From Roseomonas sp. OT10 (GTDB lineage Bacteria; Pseudomonadota; Alphaproteobacteria; Acetobacterales; Acetobacteraceae), in the NCBI RefSeq assembly GCF_020991085.1, contig NZ_CP087719.1:248001-312000 (forward strand): a stretch of DNA of 64,000 nt, in the 5' to 3' direction. Shown one piece after another: positions 36,308-43,543 of the stretch. Numbering within the stretch: the stretch's first letter is position 1; each line of letters starts with the position of its first letter. Both the position numbers and the translations under genes were made by a program. The notes beneath the pieces were generated by a model. The model made no database searches. It was given only the letters and a program-made list of their open reading frames with translations, and was not told the origin of the DNA.

Positions 36308-36676
36308 ATGAGCACCACCACCACCGCCCCGAGGCCGAAGCGTGCCCTGCCGCCGCTGATGAACCTGTCCGACGCCGCAGCCGACCGGCTGCGCGCCATG
36401 TACGAACGCGCCGAGGGCTCGAAGCTGCTGCGCGTCGCCGTGCGCGCCAAGGGCTGCTCCGGCCTGTCCTACGACCTGTCCTGGGTCGACGCGGCGGGGC
36501 CGAACGACGAGGTGGTGACGGACAAGGGCGTGACGCTGCTGGTCGACCGCAAGGCGACGCTCTACCTGATCGGCACCACCATGGACTACGAGGTGAAGGC
36601 GATGTCCGCGGGCTTCGTCTTCACCAACCCGAACGAGAAGGGCCGCTGCGGCTGCGGCGAGAGCTTCCACGTGTGA
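36308..36676 (+). CDS. sufA: A-type Fe-S carrier (SufA/IscA/HesB)
   Basis: 122 residues, last gene of the SUF operon. Three conserved cysteines: RAKGCSGLSYDLSW and the C-terminal pair in GRCGCGESFHV. Carries clusters from SufBCD to apo-proteins. N-terminal threonine/proline-rich leader of about 15 residues. A double hairpin follows. Confidence 0.94.
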   Translation: MSTTTTAPRPKRALPPLMNLSDAAADRLRAMYERAEGSKLLRVAVRAKGCSGLSYDLSWVDAAGPNDEVVTDKGVTLLVDRKATLYLIGTTMDYEVKAMSAGFVFTNPNEKGRCGCGESFHV

Positions 36677-36677
36677 T

Positions 36678-36740
36678 CCCGGCCTGACGCCGGGCGATGG
36701 TCCCTGGCCGGCGGCCTCCGCCCCGGCCCCTCGGGCCGGG
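36678..36740. terminator. Two hairpins between convergent sufA and M29 aminopeptidase genes
   Basis: CCCGGC-CTGAC-GCCGGG (36678-36694) and CCCGGCCC-CTC-GGGCCGGG (36722-36740) lie in the 69-base convergent gap. No T-run. Likely bidirectional terminator. The CTGAC-loop hairpin also occurs after ribF near 61263. Confidence 0.5.
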
Positions 36741-36745
36741 CGGCG

Positions 36746-37999
36746 TCAGTCCGCCCATTCCCCGCCGCGCATCACCGGCTCGGCCGCGCCCTCGGCGGTG
36801 ATGCCGTCCACGTCCACCTCGCCGGAGCCGATCATCCAGTCGATGTGGATCAGGCTGGAATTGCCGCCCCGGGCCGTGAAGCCCTCCGGCGTCAGGCTGG
36901 CGGCGTCGCGGAAGCAGGTCTTGTAGGCCTGGCCGAGGGCGATGTGGCTCGCGGCGTTCTCGTCGTAGAGCGTGTTGAAGAACAGCAGCCCGCTCTTCGA
37001 GATGGGCGAGGAATGCGGCACCAGCGCCACCTCGCCCAGCCGCCGCGCGCCCTCGTCCGTGTCCAGCACCTTGTTCAGCACCTCCGCCCCGGTGCGCGCC
37101 GTGGCCTCGACGATCCGCCCTCCCTCGAAGCGCACGGCGATGTCCCGGATCAGCGTGCCCTGGTAGGAGAGCGGCTTGGTGCTGCGGACATGCCCCTCCA
37201 CCCGCGCGGCGTGCGGGGTGGTGAAGACCTCCTCGGTGGGGATGTTGGGGTTGCAGACCAGGCCGTTGCGGGCCGTCTCCGCCCCGCCCATCCAGGCATG
37301 GCCCTCGGCCAGCCCCACGGTCAGGTCCGTCCCCGGCCCGCGGAAGCGCAGGGCGGCGTAGTCCCGGCCGGTCAGCCGCTTCCGGCGCCCGTGCAGGGCT
37401 GCGTTGTGCGCGGCCCAGGCGGCAATGGGATCGGGCGCATCGACGCGGGAGGCGGCGAAGATCGCGTCCCACAGCTTCGCCACCGCCTGTGCCTCCGGCT
37501 CGCCCGGGAAGACAGCGCGCGCCCAGGCGGGTGAGGCGAAGGAGGTGATGTTCCAGTTGATGTCGAAGTTCACGATTCGCTCCAGCGCCGGCAGATAGGC
37601 CTTGGAGCGGGCGCGGTTGGCGCGGGCGACCTTCTCCGGGTCCTCCTTCGCCAGCAGCGAGGGGTCCTCGCCGCTGATCGCCAGCCGCGCGGCACCGTCG
37701 CGATAGGCGGCGGCCATGCCGTCGAACAGCCAGCCGGTGGCGCGGTCGAAGCTCTCCTCCGGCGCGTGGCGGAAGCGCATCAGCGTCGCCTCCTCGTCCG
37801 TATAGAGGGCCGTCACCAGCGCGGCGCCGGCGCGGTAGGCGTGCTCGGTGATCCGCCGGGCCAGCGGCAGGGCGTCGAGCGGGGCGGTCATCACCAGCTC
37901 CTGCCCCGGGGCCAGGCCCAGCCCGACCTTCACCGCCACCTCGGCGAGGCGGTCCAGCCGGGCGGCGAAGGCGGCGGCTTCGGGAAGGGCGTCGGTCAT
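36746..37999 (-). CDS. M29-family aminopeptidase
   Basis: 417 residues. Characteristic blocks of AmpS/AmpT-like thermophilic-type aminopeptidases: LGLAPGQELVMTAPLDALPLA, GTDLTVGLAEGHAWMGGAE, CNPNIPTEEVFTTPHAARVEG, and the C-terminal metal-binding GGNSSLIHIDWMIGSGEVDVDG. Cleaves N-terminal residues from peptides using two metal ions; cytosolic since there is no signal peptide. ATG at 37999. Converges with the SUF operon. Confidence 0.88.
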   Translation of the reverse strand: MTDALPEAAAFAARLDRLAEVAVKVGLGLAPGQELVMTAPLDALPLARRITEHAYRAGAALVTALYTDEEATLMRFRHAPEESFDRATGWLFDGMAAAYRDGAARLAISGEDPSLLAKEDPEKVARANRARSKAYLPALERIVNFDINWNITSFASPAWARAVFPGEPEAQAVAKLWDAIFAASRVDAPDPIAAWAAHNAALHGRRKRLTGRDYAALRFRGPGTDLTVGLAEGHAWMGGAETARNGLVCNPNIPTEEVFTTPHAARVEGHVRSTKPLSYQGTLIRDIAVRFEGGRIVEATARTGAEVLNKVLDTDEGARRLGEVALVPHSSPISKSGLLFFNTLYDENAASHIALGQAYKTCFRDAASLTPEGFTARGGNSSLIHIDWMIGSGEVDVDGITAEGAAEPVMRGGEWAD

Positions 38000-38103
38000 G
38001 GGGTCTCTCCAGGCGGACGGGGATCAGAAGACCCGTTCGCCGCCCCAGGCAAGGGGAGTCTCCTTGCACCGCCCGTTAAGCCCTGCGCCCCTAGGTTGCC
38101 AGG

Positions 38104-38472
38104 GTGCGACCGAAGAACCCCGCCTGCCTCCTGCTGCCGCTGAGCCTGCTCCTCGCCGGCTGCGACGCCTTCCTGGGCTGGGGGGCGGCGGTCAACGTGG
38201 TGTCGCTCACCACGGTCGGGCGCACCGTGCCGGACCTCGTGGTGTCCGCGGTGACGGGACGCGACTGCTCGATCGCCCATATCGACGCGGGGGAGACACG
38301 CTACTGCCGCGCCGACCCGCTGCCGTCCGCCGCCTCCTATTGCACGCGAAGCCTGGGTGGCATCGACTGCTGGTCCTCCCCGCCGCCAGGCCTGCCGCCA
38401 CCGCGCCCCGTGGCAGATGCGCCGCCGGTCCCGGCCGTGGAGCCACAGCGCTGGCCGCTGAACCGGCTCTGA
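38104..38472 (+). CDS. Small lipoprotein of unknown function
   Basis: 122 residues from GTG 38104. A lipoprotein signal (CLLLPLSLLLAGC, acylated Cys20) is followed by a short domain with paired cysteines (GRDCSIAHID, RYCRADPL, SYCTRSLGGIDCW) and a Pro-rich tail. The cysteines probably form disulphides in the periplasm. I know of similar alphaproteobacterial lipoproteins but no function. Its stop codon TGA is the first three bases of repeat copy D, so the gene end and the repeat end coincide. Confidence 0.7.
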   Translation: MRPKNPACLLLPLSLLLAGCDAFLGWGAAVNVVSLTTVGRTVPDLVVSAVTGRDCSIAHIDAGETRYCRADPLPSAASYCTRSLGGIDCWSSPPPGLPPPRPVADAPPVPAVEPQRWPLNRL

Positions 38473-38893
38473 TCCCAACGGCGGGATGGGGCTGACCCGT
38501 CGTGCCGTCGTGTTCCGGCGTCGGACTGGGAGGGGACGCCGTCCCCTCCCGGACCCTTCCCTGCCGGGGCCACAAGCGGGCCCCGGTCCCCGCTGCGAGT
38601 TGGTGGCTCTACGCAGTAGGCGTCAGCCTCCGGGCTGAACCCTGACGGAGCGCGGACAGGCGGAACGCTGGATAAAGCTTCAGAAGGCGCCCGCGAGGGC
38701 TGCGTCCGTGCCCGCCGAGGAGCCATGCTCCTCGGCGCCTCGACCCCGTCGCAGGCTGTCCCGCGGCAGCGCCCACCGGGTCCAGGGCCCGCAGGGTCCT
38801 GGCGGAGTGGGGGTACGGGGGCGAGGCAGCGCCTTGCCCCCGGGCCACGGGCGCCAGTCCGGCAGACGTCAGCGCATCACGCCGCGCGTATGA
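38470..38893 (+). repeat. 420-bp interspersed hairpin repeat, copy D
   Basis: Same orientation as B and C. Left end TGATCCCAACGGCGGGATGG (nearly identical to the corresponding end of copy E) starts at the lipoprotein stop codon. The right end, inward, is TCATACGCGCGGCGTGATG. It fills the gap between the convergent lipoprotein and YggS-like genes. A few stems carry compensating or near-compensating changes, for example GTCAGCCTCCGGGCTGA where other copies have CAGCCTGCGGGCTG. Confidence 0.85.
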
Positions 38894-38924
38894 GGCCGTG
38901 GCCTCGGTATGGCCCTGCGCCGGG

Positions 38925-39608
38925 TCAGGCCGGGTAGGGGCGGGAACCAAAGATGGCGCTGCCCACGCGGACATGGGTGGCGCCCTGGGCGATGGCGGCC
39001 TCGAAATCGCCGCTCATCCCCATGGACAGGGTGCGCAGTCCCTCGCGCGCCGCCAGCCCGGCCAGCCAGGCGAAATGCGGCGCCGGGTCCTCGTCGGCGG
39101 GCGGGATGCACATCAGCCCGTCGATGGCGAGCCCGTACTCGTCGCGGCAGGCGCGCAGGAAGGCGGCCGCCCCGGCCTTCGGTACCCCGGCCTTCTGCGG
39201 CTCCTCGCCGGTGTTCACCTGGACCAGCAGGCGGGGCGCCCGTCCCTCCTTGGCGATGGCCTCGGCCAGGGCGGCGGCCAGCTTCGGGCGGTCCAGGCTT
39301 TCGATGACATCGGCGATGCGCACGGCATCGCGGGCCTTGTTGGTCTGCAGCGCGCCGATCAGGTGCAGCCGCAGGGCCGGATGCGCCGGGCGGAGCGGCG
39401 GGAACTTGGCCATCGCCTCCTGCACCCGGTTCTCGCCGAAGGCCTCCTGGCCGGCCGCCAGCGCCTGCGCCACGCTCCCGGCGGGATGGGTCTTCGACAC
39501 GGCCACCAGCTGCACCGAGTCCCGCGGCCGGCCGGCCCGTTCGCAGGCCCTGGCGATCCTGGCGCGGACGCGGTCGAGGGCGGCGGCGATATCCTGCGGC
39601 TGATCCAT
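38925..39608 (-). CDS. YggS/PROSC-family PLP homeostasis protein
   Basis: 227 residues, alanine-racemase-like barrel without a second domain. PLP lysine in QLVAVSKTHPAGSVAQALA, then FGENRVQEAMAKF, LHLIGALQTNKARDAV, and LSMGMSGDFEAAIAQGATHVRVGSAIFG. Controls free pyridoxal phosphate; not an enzyme with a known reaction. ATG 39608; start faces the ThiE-like gene. Confidence 0.93.
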   Translation of the reverse strand: MDQPQDIAAALDRVRARIARACERAGRPRDSVQLVAVSKTHPAGSVAQALAAGQEAFGENRVQEAMAKFPPLRPAHPALRLHLIGALQTNKARDAVRIADVIESLDRPKLAAALAEAIAKEGRAPRLLVQVNTGEEPQKAGVPKAGAAAFLRACRDEYGLAIDGLMCIPPADEDPAPHFAWLAGLAAREGLRTLSMGMSGDFEAAIAQGATHVRVGSAIFGSRPYPA

Positions 39609-39706
39609 GGGGAGAGGGAGATAACGGCCTGGGCATCGCGACGATAGACGGCGCGGTCCGTCGCCTGCGCCCCCCGCCCGGCTCGCGCGCGCCGCGGCTG
39701 TGGCTG

Positions 39707-40300
39707 GTGACCGATTCGCGGCGCCTGCCCGACCCGCTGGCCGCCGCCGCCGCCCTGCCGCCGGGCTCGGCGGTCCTGGCGCGCGACCTGCCGGCGGCGA
39801 TGCTGCGCCGCCTGGCACCGCTCTGCCGCCGGCACCGGCTGGCCCTGGTGGTCAGCGGCGACGGCCGCGCGGCGCTGGCGCACCGGGCCGGGCTGCACCT
39901 GCCCGACCGGCGCGGAGTCGCGGGGCTGCTGCCCTGGCTGCTGGCCCGGCGCGGCCGGCGTGGCCCGGCGCGGCCGCTGCTCAGCGCCGCCGCCCATGGC
40001 CGCCGGGGGCTGGCGCGGGCCAGGCGGCTGGGGGCGGACGTCGTGCTGCTCTCGCCCGTCTTCCCGACGGCGAGCCATCCCGGGGCACCGGCCCTGGGGC
40101 CGCTGCGCTGGGCGGCGCTGGCGCGGCGGGCGGGACGGCCGGCCATCGCCCTGGGCGGGATGACGGCCCGCGGAACGCGACGCCTGCCGCGGCGGGCCGG
40201 CGGGGTGGCGGCGCTCGCCGGGTTGTGTCGGCCTCGCCACACTGTCTCGCAGAAGTCGCGGGGTGGGTCCGGCAACCATTGCCCCCCGCGAACGGGCTGA
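39707..40300 (+). CDS. Thiamine-phosphate-synthase-like (ThiE/TenI) protein
   Basis: At least 197 residues. GADVVLLSPVFPTASHPGAPALG and RPAIALGGMTARG match the phosphate-binding end of the ThiE/TenI barrel. GTG 39707 cuts into the first strand (RLWLVTDSRRLP), so the true start may be a non-standard codon upstream, such as CTG 39629, as no ATG/GTG/TTG is in frame there. The active-site region of ThiE is poorly kept and the last 25 residues after the barrel look random. A TenI-like or degenerate protein is as likely as a working thiamine enzyme. Divergent from the YggS-like gene. Confidence 0.6.
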   Translation: MTDSRRLPDPLAAAAALPPGSAVLARDLPAAMLRRLAPLCRRHRLALVVSGDGRAALAHRAGLHLPDRRGVAGLLPWLLARRGRRGPARPLLSAAAHGRRGLARARRLGADVVLLSPVFPTASHPGAPALGPLRWAALARRAGRPAIALGGMTARGTRRLPRRAGGVAALAGLCRPRHTVSQKSRGGSGNHCPPRTG

Positions 40301-40430
40301 CCCATAGTCCGCCCGGACCTGGCCCCGCCGAGCGCATCCGTGATGCTTCGTCAGGGGGCATTCTGCCAGGGGGGCAGGCGGGTCGAGGGAACAGCCGGGC
40401 CATGGGCCTGGTGCGTGAGGAGGATTTGGG

Positions 40431-41822
40431 ATGCGCAAGCTTTTGCTGGGATCGACCGCGGTGGCCGCCGCGGCGCTGTTCGCGCCGCAGGACGCGCTGG
40501 CGCAGGCGGCCGACCCCTTCCTGCCGCCGGGCCCGCCGATGATGTCCCAGCGCGCCCTTGAGGTTCGCGTGGGCGGCTATTTCCGCTTCAACTACAGCTT
40601 CACGGACCAGGACGGCTCGGGCTCCAACGGCACGGCCCTGCCGGTCCCCGCCGGCGCCGCGCCGGTCACGGCGCTGACCCCGACGGCCGGCCGCCATTCC
40701 GCCAACACCGGCAAGTCTGACTTCTCGTCCGACGCCGAGATCCACATCACCGCGAACGGCAAGGCCGCCAACGGCCTCCGCTACGGTGGCGCGATCGAGC
40801 TGCAGGTCGACCAGAACGACGGCGCCGGCGTGGCCGGCACCCGCACCAACGGCGGCAGCAAGACCACCGTCGACACGGACGAGATGTGGATGTTCGTGGC
40901 CGGCACCTACGGCCAGCTGCGCTTCGGCGACGAGGACGGCCCGCTGGGCGGCCTGATGAACTCCGGTCACGTCACCAACTTCGCCACCGGCGGCGTCGAC
41001 GGCGACTGGTTCGACAGCGTGATCGTGGGCGTCCGCAACAGCACCTTCTTCGCCGGCGACGTCGGCGACAACACCAAGATCATCTACCTGTCGCCGCAGT
41101 TCTTCGGCTTCGACGTCGGCGCCAGCTTCGCCTTCAACAACGGCGAGGGCGAGGACACGGGCTGCGTCCTGATCTACGCGACCGCGAACTGCGACCGCGC
41201 GAACCAGTTCTCCGGCACGGGCCGCGCGAACCAGTTCTTCGGCACGCCGCGCCGCCGCAACGAGACGCAGCTCGCCGCCCGCTGGCGCGGGTCCTTCGGC
41301 GGCGTCGGCATCGCCGTGACCGGCGGTGCGATCCTGGCCGACCCGACCAAGGTCATGCCGGCGGTTCCGGGCCTGGCCGCGACGAACAGCGCCATGTCCT
41401 ACCGCGTCTACGAAGCCGGCGCGCAGGTCTCCGCCTTCGGCGCGCTGGTCGGCGGCTGGTACCGCTGGGGCCCGGCGAACGGCGGCACCCCGCTGCAGAA
41501 CGCCGGCGGCTCGATCGTCGATACCCGTGACCTGAGCGAGTACTTCGTCGGCGCGTCCTACACCTTCGGCGACATCACGGTCGGCGCGAACTACTACAAC
41601 CTGCTGACCGCCGGTTCGCAGTCGGTCCTCGGCGGCCGCCGCGAGAGCGCGTGGTCGGTGGGCGCCACCTACCGCGTCGCGCCGGGCCTGGAGCTGGTGG
41701 CCGACTACACCAACGCCCAGCGCCGGGAGAGCGGCTTCGACTTCCTGGCCGGCTCCTCCGGCTCCGCCAACAACAAGGTGGACGCCCAGGTCGTCATCGT
41801 CGGCACCCGCATCGCCTTCTGA
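40431..41822 (+). CDS. Outer-membrane porin
   Basis: 463 residues with a typical Sec signal (MRKLLLGSTAVAAAALFAPQ...ALAQA, cleavage near residue 25). The mature chain is a beta-barrel: many alternating strands, FRFNYSFTDQDGSG near the start, GTYGQLRFGDEDGPLGGLM, VVGASYTFGD-like strands and a C-terminal phenylalanine (VVIVGTRIAF), the signature for BAM insertion. General or anion-type diffusion pore of the Rhodospirillales porin group. Strong GAGGAGG site before the ATG and a textbook terminator after it suggest high expression as a single gene. Confidence 0.92.
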   Translation: MRKLLLGSTAVAAAALFAPQDALAQAADPFLPPGPPMMSQRALEVRVGGYFRFNYSFTDQDGSGSNGTALPVPAGAAPVTALTPTAGRHSANTGKSDFSSDAEIHITANGKAANGLRYGGAIELQVDQNDGAGVAGTRTNGGSKTTVDTDEMWMFVAGTYGQLRFGDEDGPLGGLMNSGHVTNFATGGVDGDWFDSVIVGVRNSTFFAGDVGDNTKIIYLSPQFFGFDVGASFAFNNGEGEDTGCVLIYATANCDRANQFSGTGRANQFFGTPRRRNETQLAARWRGSFGGVGIAVTGGAILADPTKVMPAVPGLAATNSAMSYRVYEAGAQVSAFGALVGGWYRWGPANGGTPLQNAGGSIVDTRDLSEYFVGASYTFGDITVGANYYNLLTAGSQSVLGGRRESAWSVGATYRVAPGLELVADYTNAQRRESGFDFLAGSSGSANNKVDAQVVIVGTRIAF

Positions 41823-41846
41823 TCGGGCGACCGGACCGGAACGGGG

Positions 41847-41880
41847 AAGGGCGGCAGGGCAACCTGCCGCCCTTCTTCTT
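41847..41880 (+). terminator. Rho-independent terminator of the porin gene
   Basis: Perfect 12-bp arms AAGGGCGGCAGG (41847-41858) and CCTGCCGCCCTT (41863-41874) with a four-base loop, followed by CTTCTTT. Confidence 0.92.
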
Positions 41881-41973
41881 TCCCGCTTTTCATCATGGCG
41901 CCTTGCGGTTTCTTGTGACCGGCGCCGCACGGCCCCTTGCGCCGGGCGCGCCGCTGCATACTGTGCCGCCGCC

Positions 41974-42498
41974 ATGACATATCCCCGCCTCGCAGCCCTG
42001 GCGCTGCTTCCGGCCCTGCTGATCGGTTGCGGGCAGACGCGCCAGGTCGGCAATGACGAATACGGTGACAACAGCGGACGCTCCCGCGTGGCGGGCCGTC
42101 TGGGCGGGTCGGATGGCATCCTGCTCTTCGGGACGGACCGGTCCAACCGGAACGCCGCCGGGGATGCGGGGGCGGGCCTCGGCGTCAACGCCTATCTCTG
42201 GCGCGCCAGCCTCGACACCCTGTCCTTCATGCCGCTGGCCTCCGCCGATCCCTTCGGCGGCGTGATCATTACCGACTGGTACTCGCCGCCCTCCGCCCAG
42301 GGTGAGCGTTTCCGCGCCACGGCCTATATCCTGGGCCGCCAGCTCCGCTCGGACGGCGTGCGAATCTCCGTCTTCAAGCAGGAACTGCGGGGCAGCACCT
42401 GGCAGGATGCCCCGGTGGCCGCAGCGACAGCGACGGAGCTGGAGGACAAGGTCCTCGCCCGCGCCCGCGAACTGCGTAGCCAGACCGCCTCGAACTGA
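41974..42498 (+). CDS. DUF3576-domain lipoprotein
   Basis: 174 residues. Lipoprotein signal LALLPALLIGC (Cys19), then the DUF3576 pattern: LGVNAYLWRASLDTLSFMPLASADPFGGVIITDWYSPPSAQGERFRATAYILGRQLRSDGVRISVFKQ is recognisable in pieces such as NAYLWRASLDTLSFMPL and GGVIITDWY. Widespread in alphaproteobacteria; probably an envelope protein of unknown function. A 13-bp hairpin follows. Confidence 0.88.
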   Translation: MTYPRLAALALLPALLIGCGQTRQVGNDEYGDNSGRSRVAGRLGGSDGILLFGTDRSNRNAAGDAGAGLGVNAYLWRASLDTLSFMPLASADPFGGVIITDWYSPPSAQGERFRATAYILGRQLRSDGVRISVFKQELRGSTWQDAPVAAATATELEDKVLARARELRSQTASN

Positions 42499-42501
42499 TC
42501 C

Positions 42502-42544
42502 TCCGGCCCCGGGGGTATGCCGCCGCCGGAGCCCCGGGGCCGGA
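42502..42544 (+). terminator. Hairpin after the DUF3576 gene
   Basis: 13-bp arms TCCGGCCCCGGGG (42502-42514) and CCCCGGGGCCGGA (42532-42544) around a 17-base loop, no T-run. Confidence 0.55.
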
Positions 42545-42617
42545 CACGGCACGAGAGCTGCGGCCCTTCGGCGGCAACCCCCTCCAAGCGGGCCTCCCTG
42601 GCAGCAACGGCCTGCCT

Positions 42618-43040
42618 CATACGGATGGCGTGTTGCGCCGGTTCGTGCCGGCGCGGGGTGCTTCCGTGGCCCGGGGGCAAGGCTCTGCCTCGCCCCCGTA
42701 CCCCCACTCCGCCAGGACCCTGCGGGCCCTGGACCCGATTGGCGCTGCCGCGGGACAGCCTGCGACGGGGTCACGGCGCCGAGGAGCCATGCTCCTCGGC
42801 GGGGACGGCCTCAGCCCTCGCTGACGCCCTCTGAAGCTTTTTCGGAGTCCCGCCTGTCCGCGCTCTGTCAGGGTTCAGACCGCAGGCTGACGGCAGCCGC
42901 GTAGAGCCAACTCCCAGCGGGGACCGGGGCCCGCTTGTGGCCCCGGCAGGGGAGGGTCTGGGAGGGGACGGCGTCCCCTCCCGGTCCACCGCCCGAACAC
43001 CACAGCACGAAGGGTCAGCCCCATCCCGCCGTCGGGATCA
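42618..43040 (-). repeat. 420-bp interspersed hairpin repeat, copy E
   Basis: Same orientation as copy A. Best place to read the internal stems: 42635-42654 (GCGCCGG/CCGGCGC), 42673-42697 (GGGGGCAAGGC/GCCTCGCCCCC), 42712-42732 (CCAGGACCCTGCGGGCCCTGG), 42778-42800 (GCCGAGGAGC/GCTCCTCGGC), the CAGCC-like stem near 42876, CCGGGGCC/GGCCCCGG near 42925, and GGGAGGGGAC/GTCCCCTCCC near 42961. Left end inward TCATACGGATGGCGTG; right end inward TGATCCCGACGGCGGGATG, whose TGA is the stop codon of the minus-strand gene ending at 43038. Lies between convergent genes. Confidence 0.85.
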
Positions 43041-43460
43041 GTCCTTCATGGAACCGATCGTCGTCCCGTAGCCGTAGTCATAGGCTGCCGGCGGCGCGCG
43101 GTGCCAAGCGTCCGGCCGGTAGACCACGGGCGGCGGCTGATAGACCACCGGCGGGGGCTGGTACATCACGGGCGGGGGCGGGGCGTAGACCACGGGTGGG
43201 GGCGCGTAGACCACCGGCGGCGGTGCATAGGCGGCCGGAGGCGGCGCCAGGGCTGCGCCCAGGGCCAGCGCGCCGAGCACGCCGACGCCCAGGCCGATGG
43301 CTGCGGCGGCGCCTGCATCGGAACCGCGGTGATGATGGTAGTAGCCGGGCCCGCCCCAGCCGGGGCCGCCCCAGGGGCCGCGCTGGGCCTGGGCGGGCAG
43401 TGCGGCGGCGGTGCCCAGCAGGGCGGTGGCGGCGATGGCGGCAATCCGGAGGGTGCGCAT
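43038..43460 (-). CDS. Secreted proline-rich repeat protein
   Basis: 140 residues from ATG 43460 (a second ATG two codons upstream, 43466, is too close to the GAGG site). Signal peptide IAAIAATALLGTAAALPAQAQ, a Gly/Trp/His-rich stretch (WGGPGWGGPGYYHHHRG), a glycine-zipper hydrophobic helix (IGLGVGVLGALALGAAL), and then a run of VVYAPPP/VVYQPPP heptads. Probably an envelope-associated structural protein; function unknown. The stop codon coincides with the end of repeat copy E. Confidence 0.75.
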   Translation of the reverse strand: MRTLRIAAIAATALLGTAAALPAQAQRGPWGGPGWGGPGYYHHHRGSDAGAAAAIGLGVGVLGALALGAALAPPPAAYAPPPVVYAPPPVVYAPPPPVMYQPPPVVYQPPPVVYRPDAWHRAPPAAYDYGYGTTIGSMKD

Positions 43461-43543
43461 GTCCATATCCTCGATGGGGGGAAGGTGGGCACGCGCCGTG
43501 GCGGAATCGAGGCGCCGGTGTGGAGCGGCCGGCGCGAAGCGTG

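Noticed and set aside
39359-40438. Minus-strand frame of 359 codons opposite the ThiE-like gene
   Set aside because: Its translation is Arg/Gln/Pro low complexity and it overlaps the YggS-like gene in another frame.
6653-43021. Similar short peptides (for example MWPRQGRVWEGTASPP) encoded in several copies of the 420-bp repeat
   Set aside because: They follow from DNA similarity of the repeats; frames are open on all sides because of GC content and no ribosome site or codon bias supports them.
42618-43040. Possible CRISPR array because of repeated short palindromes
   Set aside because: The palindromes differ from one another, are not evenly spaced, have no spacers and no cas genes are present.
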